This document shows, one piece after another, positions 7,668 through 14,782 of a stretch of 40,476 nucleotides of DNA. Source of the DNA: an uncultured Rhodospirillales bacterium. GTDB lineage: Bacteria; Pseudomonadota; Alphaproteobacteria; Reyranellales; Reyranellaceae. Where the stretch lies: assembly GCA_902825855.1 (NCBI GenBank), contig CADECW010000068.1, positions 1-40,476 of the forward strand, in the 5' to 3' direction. The position numbers and the translations under genes are program-made. How positions within the stretch are numbered: the stretch's first letter is position 1; each line of letters begins with the position of its first letter. The notes beneath the pieces were generated by a model. That model was not told the origin of the DNA and did no database searches. It was given only the letters and a program-made list of their open reading frames with translations.

Positions 7668-8500
7668 GCTTTTCCGCCGAATGGCTGGCGCTGCGCGAGC
7701 CTTTCGACCGGCAGGCACGCCATCCGGGCGTGCTCCAGCGAGTGGCCGCCGCGCTATCCGGCCGGCCAGCGGTCACGATCGTCGACCTGGCATGTGGCAC
7801 CGGCTCGACGCTACGCGCACTCAGCCCTCATCTGCCGATGCGCCAGTCATGGCGGCTGTTCGACAACGATCTCAGCCTGCTGGCACGCGTGCCACCCGCT
7901 GCCAACCTGCACCTCCAGCCGCTCGATCTCGTGATCGATCTCGAAGCGGCGCTCGACGGGCCGGTCGACCTGGTCACGACCTCGGCCCTGCTCGATCTCG
8001 TTTCGGACTCCTGGCTGGAGCGGTTCGTCACGGAGGTCGCGGCACGCCGCCTGCCGATCTATGCATCCCTTACCTACGACGGTCGTGTCGAATTCGCGCC
8101 GGCGGACAGGCATGACCTTGCCGTCATCGCGGCCGTCAATTCACACCAGCGGCGCGACAAGGGCTTCGGTCCGGCGCTCGGGCCGCTGGCTCCCCGCACC
8201 GCGGCCGAGCACCTCGAGAAGGTCGGCTACGCGGTGGAGCTTGGCGATGCCGACTGGCTGCTCCACGAGAGCGATCTGGCCATGCAGGAGGCGATGCTGG
8301 CTGGTTGGGCCGTTGCCGCGAGCGAAACCGGGGAGATATCAGATGAAGCCGTCGGCGGCTGGCTGGTGAACCGCCGGGCGGCCCTCATGGCGAAGCGCTC
8401 GACGATCAGGGTCGGTCATGTCGACTTGTTCGCTTCGCCCGCCGATGCACGTCGCGCCGACAGGTCGCAATCGAACAGCACTTCATCGCCCAGCAGATGA
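7664..8500 (+). CDS. class I SAM-dependent methyltransferase
   Basis: A 278-residue protein with a class I methyltransferase fold. Motif I is VTIVDLACGTGSTLRAL (about residues 37-53), the acidic post-I residue lies in LFDNDLSLL, and LVTTSALLDLVSD corresponds to motif IV. The C-terminal half probably forms the substrate pocket; the acceptor is unknown. The ATG at 7664 overlaps the glycosyltransferase stop as ATGA, with MSFSAEWLALREPFD as the start. The last 85 bases overlap, on the opposite strand, the 3' end of the RibD-type reductase gene, so both proteins' C-terminal tails are coded by the same DNA. The family is confident; the role as a tailoring enzyme of the locus is inference. Confidence 0.87.
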   Translation: MSFSAEWLALREPFDRQARHPGVLQRVAAALSGRPAVTIVDLACGTGSTLRALSPHLPMRQSWRLFDNDLSLLARVPPAANLHLQPLDLVIDLEAALDGPVDLVTTSALLDLVSDSWLERFVTEVAARRLPIYASLTYDGRVEFAPADRHDLAVIAAVNSHQRRDKGFGPALGPLAPRTAAEHLEKVGYAVELGDADWLLHESDLAMQEAMLAGWAVAASETGEISDEAVGGWLVNRRAALMAKRSTIRVGHVDLFASPADARRADRSQSNSTSSPSR

Positions 8501-9210
8501 GCGTGGATCGGTACGCGTAAAGCGTCCGTCACGCGGGCGATCGGTGGCAATGCGAGGCTCGGAAGTCCGGAGCCCAGGATTACCGGTGCAACCACGACAT
8601 GCAGCCGGTCGAGGCAACCGGCGGCGAGGAAATGCGACACGGTTCGCGCGCCGCCCTCGACCAGCACGCGCCGCAACCCGCGCGCGGACAAGGCATCGAG
8701 AATCGCCGCCGGGTCGAGAAGAGGCATCGGCGCGGCAAGCGCGATCGTCTCGATGTCGCGCGCGGGCCGCGACCTCGTCTGTTCGAGCGTGACGACGATG
8801 CGGCGCGTGCCATCCGCGGCAAAGACGCGCGCGCTGCGGCTCAGGGTGCCCCGGGGATCGATCACGACGCGTACCGGATTTGGACCGACGACACGCCGGA
8901 CGGTGAGTTGCGGATCATCGGCACGCACCGTGCCGGCGCCAACGACGACGGCATCGACAACGGAGCGCAGCCGATGCAGATGATCGAGACCTGCCGATCC
9001 GTTTATGTAGTGGGAATGGCCGGACAGCGTGGCGACACGACCATCAAGCGATTGACCGATCTGACCAACCACCATGGCGCCGGAGGCCGGGCTTGCCCGC
9101 AAGGGGCCGAACAGCTTCTCCCACGGCTCCGGCAGCACGTCTCCGACCCGTATTCGATGTGGAATTTCGGTCCACGACGAGGCGATGTCGGCGGTCCAAC
9201 GCTCCATCAT
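8416..9210 (-). CDS. stand-alone RibD C-terminal-type (DHFR-like) reductase
   Basis: A 264-residue pyrimidine reductase of the RibD_C family, with no deaminase domain. After a 44-residue N-terminal extension comes the NADPH-dependent reductase core: GQIGQSLDGRVA, HRLRSVVDAVVVGAGTVRADDPQLTVR, RVVIDPRG, VLVEGGARTVSHFL and the end VAPVILGSGLPSL. In riboflavin synthesis this domain reduces the ribosyl side chain of the GTP-derived pyrimidine to ribityl. It lies between the methyltransferase and GTP cyclohydrolase II but on the opposite strand, diverging from the latter across about 140 bp. Its 3' end overlaps the methyltransferase gene by 85 bp. ATG at 9210 is used (AGGGAC upstream); the next codon is also ATG. 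Confidence 0.9.
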   Translation of the reverse strand: MMERWTADIASSWTEIPHRIRVGDVLPEPWEKLFGPLRASPASGAMVVGQIGQSLDGRVATLSGHSHYINGSAGLDHLHRLRSVVDAVVVGAGTVRADDPQLTVRRVVGPNPVRVVIDPRGTLSRSARVFAADGTRRIVVTLEQTRSRPARDIETIALAAPMPLLDPAAILDALSARGLRRVLVEGGARTVSHFLAAGCLDRLHVVVAPVILGSGLPSLALPPIARVTDALRVPIHAHLLGDEVLFDCDLSARRASAGEANKST

Positions 9211-9352
9211 CCATGTCCCTGCATCGCGTGATCATACCCGGAAGTGCCGACCTGCTGCGCGGACCGGTAAAATAATCGTGTACGGTGCAGCGTCAGGCGG
9301 GCCTTAAGCTTGACGATCGAGGCGATTTGGCAGCGAGTACGGCGGTGTATGC

Positions 9353-10504
9353 ATGCATGACGGTATTGGCGGCAAAAACTCCTCGCCGATCCAGGTTCTC
9401 TTCGGATCCAACGAGCAGATCGCTATAGGTCGGGGACTGGCCGAGCTGCGAGCCGGCCGACCCGTCATGGTCGTTGGCCCGGCAAGGGGCCGCGACGTGT
9501 CGCTGCTGGCGCTGCCGGCGGAGAGACTGCAGGCCGCGAACCTCAGGGCCTTCACCGACTTTGTCGCCCCCAGCCGGCTGCGGCTGGTTCTGTCGGCACG
9601 TCGGGCGTGCGCGATCGGCCACGACGTTCAGGCGCCGCTCTGTCTCGAGTTGCCGCCAGAGATCGACGTCGCCACGATCCTCGCCCTTGTCGGGACTCCT
9701 GACGTGACGAGCGAGCTCAAGGGAACGCCGGCGAGGGCCCTCGAGAAAGCCGGCGTCCGCTTGATGAAGTTTGCCCAGTTGCTCCCTGCTCTGCTGGTGG
9801 CCGACGTGCCGGCTGAGCGACTGCCCGGGATTTCCCGCTTGTCCGTCCAGGTCGAAGCGAGCGCCATCGACGGCTTCCTGGAGGATTCGGCACGGTCCTT
9901 GTCGATCGTGAGCGAGGCATTCGTGCCGCTCGAAACCGGCGGCCGCGCCCGCTTCGTCGTGTTTCGCGATGGTCTCGGCGAAACCTCGACGGCCGTGATC
10001 GTCGGCAAGCCTGATCTGTCTCGCCCTGTGCCGGTGAGAATCCATTCCGCCTGCCTTACCGGCGACGTCTTCGGGTCGCGGCGTTGCGATTGCGGTGACC
10101 AGCTCCGCCTCTCGCTGGTGCGTCTGTCGGAGATCGGCGGAGGCATCGTCCTCTATCTGTCGCAGGAAGGCCGTGGGCTCGGCCTTGCCAACAAGATGCG
10201 GGCCTATGCGCTGCAGGATACCGGGCTCGACACGATCGATGCCAACACGACACTGGGCTTCGATGACGACGAGCGCGACTACGGGATCGCCGCCAGCATG
10301 CTGCACCTGCTGGGCTGCGAGCAGGTCCTGCTGCTGACGAACAACCCCGCCAAGCTCGACGGGCTGGTGCGCGCCGGCATTGACCTTGTCGGCCGGCTGC
10401 CCCTCGAAGCGGCCATCAACGCCGACAACCGTCGCTACATGGTGGCAAAGGCGGAACGGGCGGGACACCAGTTCGAGGTCATGGATGGACCAGGAGAAGA
10501 CTAG
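9353..10504 (+). CDS. GTP cyclohydrolase II with degenerate DHBP-synthase-like N-terminal domain
   Basis: A 383-residue RibBA-shaped protein. The C-terminal half (from about residue 195) is GTP cyclohydrolase II. Its zinc cysteines Cys234, Cys245 and Cys247 form C-x10-C-x-C, and it has QEGRGLGLANK, MRAYALQD, DDERDYG and LLTNNPAK as in active enzymes that open GTP to a diaminopyrimidine. One usually invariant Glu next to the first zinc Cys (HSEC) is Ala here. The N-terminal half aligns with RibB only in outline: after LRAGRPVMVV the acidic D-x-E-N-E-G-D catalytic loop is replaced by GPARGRDVS, so DHBP synthase activity is not expected. Start ATG at 9353. It is probably a dedicated paralogue for the locus rather than the housekeeping riboflavin enzyme (inference). 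Confidence 0.9.
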   Translation: MHDGIGGKNSSPIQVLFGSNEQIAIGRGLAELRAGRPVMVVGPARGRDVSLLALPAERLQAANLRAFTDFVAPSRLRLVLSARRACAIGHDVQAPLCLELPPEIDVATILALVGTPDVTSELKGTPARALEKAGVRLMKFAQLLPALLVADVPAERLPGISRLSVQVEASAIDGFLEDSARSLSIVSEAFVPLETGGRARFVVFRDGLGETSTAVIVGKPDLSRPVPVRIHSACLTGDVFGSRRCDCGDQLRLSLVRLSEIGGGIVLYLSQEGRGLGLANKMRAYALQDTGLDTIDANTTLGFDDDERDYGIAASMLHLLGCEQVLLLTNNPAKLDGLVRAGIDLVGRLPLEAAINADNRRYMVAKAERAGHQFEVMDGPGED

Positions 10505-10557
10505 GGAAGGACCATGGAGCCCGCCGTCTTGTGCTTGCCGTTGCCTCGCGACGCTCG

Positions 10558-10581
10558 GGTGACGACCCGGTAGTCGTCACC
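10558..10581. repeat. perfect inverted repeat upstream of the cytochrome b561 gene
   Basis: GGTGACGAC and GTCGTCACC form a perfect 9-bp inverted repeat around the six bases CCGGTA. It lies in the 107-bp gap between the GTP cyclohydrolase II gene and the cytochrome b561 gene, about 30 bases before the latter's start codon. No T-run follows on the plus strand, so it is not a typical intrinsic terminator. It could be an operator for a dimeric regulator, an attenuating hairpin or an RNA-processing site. Confidence 0.5.
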
Positions 10582-10611
10582 AGCCCCGATCCGACCAGCA
10601 GGAGGAAAACG

Positions 10612-11151
10612 ATGTCCGATCGTGCCGCGGCGGGATATACCGGGATCGCCCGACTGTTTCATTGGTCGACGGCAGCGCTGGTTCTCCTGATGCTTCCCAT
10701 CGGGATCGTCATGGCCAATCTCAATGTCGGCCCGGCGCAGGACACGCTCTTTCACCTTCATCGTTCGATCGGCGTGGTCCTGCTGCCCCTCGTCATGCTG
10801 CGCCTTCTCTATCGGATGAGCCATCCGCCGCCGCCGCTGCCGCCCACCGTTTCGGCGAGCCAACGCCGGGTCGCCGGCATCACCCACTGGGCGCTCTACG
10901 GGCTCCTGTTGTTGCAGGCGCTCATCGGCTGGATCGCGACATCGGCCTATCGCGCGCCCATCCTGGTGTTCTGGCTGTTCGAGCTGCCGCCGATCTGGCC
11001 GGTGGATCGACCGCTGTCCGAGGCTCTGTTCGCGGTTCACCGCGTCATTGGCCTCACGTTGCTGGGCCTGGTGTGCCTCCATGTCGGGGCGGCGCTGTTC
11101 CATCATTTCGTGCTGAAGGATGCCGTACTCCGCCGCATGGTCAGGGGATGA
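10612..11151 (+). CDS. cytochrome b561 family protein
   Basis: A 179-residue di-haem membrane cytochrome with four transmembrane helices. Likely haem-ligand or conserved histidines are His17 in RLFHWST, those in LFHLHRSIG, THWALYG, and FAVHRVIGL with CLHVGAALFHH in the last helix, the pattern of bacterial b561 proteins that pass electrons between quinone and small acceptors such as superoxide. The start at 10612 has a strong AGGAGG seven bases upstream. It is followed four bases later by a creatininase-family gene, so these two are probably one operon, possibly continuing from the GTP cyclohydrolase II gene. A link to the pterin-like locus is uncertain. Confidence 0.9.
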   Translation: MSDRAAAGYTGIARLFHWSTAALVLLMLPIGIVMANLNVGPAQDTLFHLHRSIGVVLLPLVMLRLLYRMSHPPPPLPPTVSASQRRVAGITHWALYGLLLLQALIGWIATSAYRAPILVFWLFELPPIWPVDRPLSEALFAVHRVIGLTLLGLVCLHVGAALFHHFVLKDAVLRRMVRG

Positions 11152-11155
11152 CTCG

Positions 11156-11935
11156 ATGAAGGACTGTCAGCTCGGAAGCCTGACCTTCGAGGAGATTTCC
11201 CGATTGCGCGAACGCTCGGTGCTCCTGCTGCCGATCGGTTCGATGGAGCAGCACGGGCCTCATCTGCCGCTCGATACCGATGCCATACTGGCACAGCGGT
11301 TGGCCGAGGCGATCACCGAGCGCTTCGGCGAAGCCTTCGACCTGTGGCAGCTGCCCCCCTTTCCCTTCGGCCTGTCTCGCGAGCACGCCTGGGCTTCGGG
11401 CACGATGTCGATGTCGGTTGCCGGGATGACGACGATCCTGCGCGAGATCGCCCGCGAGATCGCGAGAGCCCTGCCGGCGCGCAACCTCATGATCGTCAAT
11501 GGCCACGGCGGCAATCGCGGCATCCTCGAGGTGCTCAACTACGAGTTCAAGGTCGACTTCGGCCTGAATGTCTGCGCCCTGCACACCGGCGCCCTGATGA
11601 ACCCGGCGCCGGCCGCCAGCCTGCCAGAGATCCACGCCGGCAAGGACGAGACGTCGCTCATGCTGGCCTTGGCGCCCGATCGCGTGCGCCGCGAGCGCAT
11701 TGCGGAGTCGGGCGGCGCCGTGAGCGCGGCGGAAGTGCGCAGGACCATCCTCGACCCGGGGGTGAGCTGGCCGTGGAGCAGCGGCGACCCGCGGATCGCC
11801 GATCTTGGCGTCATCGGTGATGCCAGCGGATCCTCCGCCGAGTACGGCAGGACCATTCTGGAGCGGATACTGGACGCCGCGGGCAAGGCTTTGCAGCGCC
11901 TGCTGGTCGATCAGGACGTTGCCCGGACTGTGTGA
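11156..11935 (+). CDS. creatininase-family amidohydrolase
   Basis: A 259-residue metal-dependent amidohydrolase of the creatininase family. The metal-site motifs are all present: GSMEQHGPHLPLDTD (Glu31, His33, Asp42), VNGHGGN and HAGKDETS with the last catalytic Glu. Members include creatininase, the MftE peptidase and the archaeal deformylase ArfB, which acts on a GTP-derived formamidopyrimidine. Sequence alone does not pick one of these. The ATG at 11156 (AGGGG eight bases upstream) lies four bases after the cytochrome b561 stop codon. Lying downstream of a GTP cyclohydrolase II makes a pyrimidine-amide substrate worth considering, but this is inference. A second, distinct member of this family is at 28602-29345. 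Confidence 0.88.
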   Translation: MKDCQLGSLTFEEISRLRERSVLLLPIGSMEQHGPHLPLDTDAILAQRLAEAITERFGEAFDLWQLPPFPFGLSREHAWASGTMSMSVAGMTTILREIAREIARALPARNLMIVNGHGGNRGILEVLNYEFKVDFGLNVCALHTGALMNPAPAASLPEIHAGKDETSLMLALAPDRVRRERIAESGGAVSAAEVRRTILDPGVSWPWSSGDPRIADLGVIGDASGSSAEYGRTILERILDAAGKALQRLLVDQDVARTV

Positions 11936-11980
11936 TCGGCGACGTAGAACATTCGCACCGCAGGCGGCTTGTCGACGCGC

Positions 11981-12937
11981 TCAGGGATGCTTCTGGCCCG
12001 CAGCAGCCATCACGGCGTCAGTGTCGGCGAACCAGACCGTCGGCTGCTTCTTCAGCGTCTCGAGCACCCGACGGAAGGAGGCGGCGCCGGCCGGCGTGCC
12101 CATGACGAACGGATGCACGCCGATCGCCACCACGGTAGCAGGCCGGTCGGGATCGCTTTCGGCCTCGCGCGCCAGTTCGCTGACATAGTCGATCCAGAAG
12201 CGCTCAAGATCGGCCGGCTCCTTCAAGCGCGACAGATACTGGCCCATGTCCACGGTCGGTGCCGGGTAGGGGATCATGACAAGTGGTCCGCCAGAGGTCA
12301 CGAGCCGGGTCAGCACGTCGGTATCCATGCCGTCGAGCGAGTACTTTATGCCCTCCGCGGCAGTGGCCGCGTAGGTGTCGACGTTGGGGAATACGCTGGG
12401 GCTGGACCAGCCGCGCGAACGCACGCCGGTGCTCTTCTCGATCATGTCGAGGGTGTGCTTGATGTAGGCTTTCTGCGCGTCCATGCCCTTTTCGAGCGGC
12501 AGCAGCTCAGTCGAGTTGTTGATGCCATGCGCGACGATCGCAGCTTTCGGCACTGACGCCCGGAACTGCTTCCATATCTCGGGATGCTGCTCGGGAAATT
12601 GGGCGTTGAGCGCGATGCTGAGTGGCACGTCCTGGTCGCGGAACAGGCGGCCAACTCGCGGGACGCCCCATTCGATGGCGTATTGCCGGAACGCCTCGTC
12701 CACCACATCGGGATTGCGCGCCGTCATGTCGGGCCGGAAGTTTGGCCCCTGGCCTTTGCCCCACACTTCGACATAGAGGACGAAGCAGATCGCGACCTTC
12801 TTGCCGCCCGGCCAAACCTTGATCGGCATCACCTCGCGCGGAGCGCCGGTGATCCAATCCCGGGTGGTCTGGCTGGATGACGGAGAGCCCCAGGCGAGCA
12901 GCCCGAGCAGGGAGAGCAGCAGGGTCGTGGCGCGCAT
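11981..12937 (-). CDS. exported polysaccharide deacetylase-like protein
   Basis: A 318-residue secreted protein of the polysaccharide deacetylase (NodB-like, CE4) superfamily, closest in look to the PuuE/allantoinase-like branch. The signal peptide is MRATTLLLSLLGLLAW, ending near SSSQ. Family-like segments are VGRLFRDQDVPLSIALNAQ, VAHGINN (usually HxxxH/N), RGWSSPSVFPNVDT and the final VGVHPFVMGTP with its conserved His. The usual catalytic TFDD strand reads CFVLYVEV, so the first Asp is not evident; activity may differ from classic deacetylases. The ATG at 12937 gives a clean signal peptide; GTG at 12955 is an alternative. It is convergent with the creatininase gene, separated by 45 bp. Confidence 0.8.
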   Translation of the reverse strand: MRATTLLLSLLGLLAWGSPSSSQTTRDWITGAPREVMPIKVWPGGKKVAICFVLYVEVWGKGQGPNFRPDMTARNPDVVDEAFRQYAIEWGVPRVGRLFRDQDVPLSIALNAQFPEQHPEIWKQFRASVPKAAIVAHGINNSTELLPLEKGMDAQKAYIKHTLDMIEKSTGVRSRGWSSPSVFPNVDTYAATAAEGIKYSLDGMDTDVLTRLVTSGGPLVMIPYPAPTVDMGQYLSRLKEPADLERFWIDYVSELAREAESDPDRPATVVAIGVHPFVMGTPAGAASFRRVLETLKKQPTVWFADTDAVMAAAGQKHP

Positions 12938-13001
12938 GAAACACGCCAATAGCACGTTATCGGACCAGTGCGCATACTCGGGCGGGCAGTCAGACCATCG
13001 A

Positions 13002-13078
13002 TGGCGTCCCCGAGAGGATTCGAACCTCCGACCTCCGGTTTAGGAAACCGCTGCTCTATCCGGCTGAGCTACGGGGAC
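13002..13078 (-). tRNA. tRNA-Arg (anticodon CCU)
   Basis: Reading the minus strand gives a full cloverleaf: acceptor GTCCCCG/CGGGGAC, D arm GCTC/GAGC, anticodon loop TTCCTAA with anticodon CCT, T arm GGAGG/CCTCT around TTCGAAT, discriminator G and an encoded CCA at 13002-13004. It decodes AGG, a rare Arg codon in GC-rich genomes. The top pair of the anticodon stem (27-43) is G-G rather than a Watson-Crick or G-U pair; the other stems are intact. Confidence 0.96.
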
Positions 13079-13534
13079 GTAGGGCTTTTCTAGCTTCTTA
13101 GCGTCCCGTTTGTCACTTGTGTTTGTGAGGTCCTTCATGCTCCCGCGCAGGAAGAACGGTCGAGGGCTAAACCCCGATCGTCTTCCCCGACCTTTGTCTG
13201 CGCTACGGCGCGACAACGCTGTCGGCAGCTGTGCAACGCGATCTACCGTCGCCAAGACAGACAGAAATGACTTGTCACCGTCATGGATCCGCTCGCACCG
13301 ATACGACGAAGCAGGACCTGACTCTTGAGACGCGGAACGCCCAGTAGCCCGTCGCCGGCGACGTTCTCGTGGCCGCGCAGCAGCCGCAGGCCTGTTCGGC
13401 CGATACGAGCGAAACTCCGTGACGAACTGGTGATCTGGGGATCGCGGTACGCGCTTACCGGCCGGACATACTTTGAACACCCCTCATCTGCGCTCCAGGC
13501 TGCTAACCCTGCTTTAGCAACCGCGGGGTCGGTG
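13079..13534. other. 456-bp non-coding stretch between tRNA-Arg and the SGNH-hydrolase gene
   Basis: No reading frame here looks like a protein. Frames that run through it translate to Arg/Ser/Pro-rich shadow sequence, and one is the read-through of the tRNA itself. It holds the probable tRNA promoter at its left end and, at 13501-13519, a small hairpin (TGCTAA, seven-base loop, TTAGCA) just ahead of the SGNH-hydrolase start. It is the longest gene-free stretch in the window and may hold the promoter of the SGNH-hydrolase gene; I could not point to convincing boxes. Confidence 0.6.
13087..13116 (-). promoter_or_regulatory. putative sigma-70-type promoter of tRNA-Arg
   Basis: On the minus strand GTGACA (13116-13111, five of six matches to TTGACA) is followed after 18 bases by TAGAAA (13092-13087, four of six matches to TATAAT). 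The end of the -10 box is eight bases before the mature tRNA 5' end, a fitting distance. This is a pattern match only. Confidence 0.4.
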
Positions 13535-14782
13535 ATGAGCAAGGGAACAGACAGGCTCAAGGATATCGCCCTGCTCGGGGCCACGCTTCTCGTAGCGTTG
13601 GCCATCGGCGAGCTGGCGCTCCGGGCCGTGAAGCCGCAACTGACCTATTCGAAGCTGGTTCAGCTTGCCGGTACCTACTACGCCCCATCCGATTACAACA
13701 CGTTCCAATTGAAGGCCAACTATCAGGGAACCGAGCCTTCGATGGAGCATCCTGGTGAGTACGTCAAAATCACGACCGACGAAAACCGCTTCCGCGGCGG
13801 CCACACGCTCGATCCAGGCAAGAGGAAGATCGTCGTGCTCGGCGACTCCTACACGTTCGGAGTGTACGTCGGTGACGATGAAACGTACCCCGCGGTGCTC
13901 AACAAGCGAATTGCTACGCTAAGTGACAAGTATCAGGTGATAAACGCCGGCTACACGGGAGGATGGGAAACAGACCAGCAATACGTCTGGCTCAAGCACA
14001 ATATCACCAGGCTCCACCCGTCCCTCGTCGTCCTGGGCATCTTCGTGGGTAACGACATCACGGGAATCGACCCGACTTCCTGGGTCAATACAGATGATAA
14101 GGGTCTGCCCGACAATTGGATCAGCAAAGACCTGTACGTTACGGAGGCTGGTTATATCAGGAACAAGAACAAGGGCCTCACGACGGTAGGCACCGAATCG
14201 ATCTATCGGGTGCCCGTCTTGCGCGAGAGCCACCTGGCCATCCTGATCGGCAAAGCGTGGGACAAGATCGCCGACAAGCTGGAGAAAAGAGAGGCTTCCC
14301 TGGTCGGAGAGTCCTTCGATCATATCTACGGAAACTACAACGAGGAGTTCCTCCGGAAGGAGGCAACCTTCCTCCGTCTGATCCAGGCAATGAGGGACCT
14401 GGCACAGGACCACGGCAGTGAATTCGTCGTCGCACTTCTTCCCATGAATGTGATGGTCGAGAAGGAGAAATTCGATCTGTCGGCGACCTACGGCGTGTCG
14501 GCACTGCCGAAGCAATTTCGCAATGCTGATTCCGTCTACTACGCCAGGCTGGGGAAGCTTCTGGAGAAGTCGGGCATTCCGGCAATCGATATCGAAAGCG
14601 CGATGAAGCACAGCAAGGAAGGGCCGTTCTTTCCGGCCAACGGTGAAGTGCACTTCAATGCAAACGGCCATCGTTTCGTGGCTGAACAAGTCTTCAAGTT
14701 CTTGAAAAGCCATCAGCTCATCGACACCCCACTCCGCTCAATAGGGCTCGCAGTCCCTGGATCGCCGGCTCGCGATCCCTGA
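13535..14782 (+). CDS. membrane-anchored SGNH/GDSL-type hydrolase
   Basis: A 415-residue protein with one N-terminal membrane anchor (about residues 11-29) and an SGNH hydrolase domain. Block I is VVLGDSYTFGVYVGDDETYP (nucleophile Ser in GDS, residues 103-105), the block III Asn is in GIFVGNDITG, and the catalytic His is in EVHFNANGHRF near the end. Proteins of this shape are found with cell-surface glycan O-acetylation or deacetylation systems. The ATG at 13535 is chosen because coding character begins there, though the frame is open upstream and no strong ribosome site is seen. Its base composition is clearly more AT-rich and its codon use looser than its neighbours, and long non-coding DNA flanks it, hinting at acquisition by transfer. 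Confidence 0.82.
   Translation: MSKGTDRLKDIALLGATLLVALAIGELALRAVKPQLTYSKLVQLAGTYYAPSDYNTFQLKANYQGTEPSMEHPGEYVKITTDENRFRGGHTLDPGKRKIVVLGDSYTFGVYVGDDETYPAVLNKRIATLSDKYQVINAGYTGGWETDQQYVWLKHNITRLHPSLVVLGIFVGNDITGIDPTSWVNTDDKGLPDNWISKDLYVTEAGYIRNKNKGLTTVGTESIYRVPVLRESHLAILIGKAWDKIADKLEKREASLVGESFDHIYGNYNEEFLRKEATFLRLIQAMRDLAQDHGSEFVVALLPMNVMVEKEKFDLSATYGVSALPKQFRNADSVYYARLGKLLEKSGIPAIDIESAMKHSKEGPFFPANGEVHFNANGHRFVAEQVFKFLKSHQLIDTPLRSIGLAVPGSPARDP

Noticed and set aside
9211..9352. Possible FMN riboswitch before the GTP cyclohydrolase II gene
   Set aside because: The gap is only about 140 bp and I see none of the conserved RFN-element segments; no convincing promoter boxes were found either.
13040..13480. 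Minus-strand open frame running into the tRNA-Arg gene
   Set aside because: Its end reads PVAQPDRAAVS, the well-known false translation of a tRNA; the rest has no protein character.
13501..13519. Small hairpin before the SGNH-hydrolase gene as terminator
   Set aside because: Six base pairs with a seven-base loop and no T-run after it; too weak to call a terminator.
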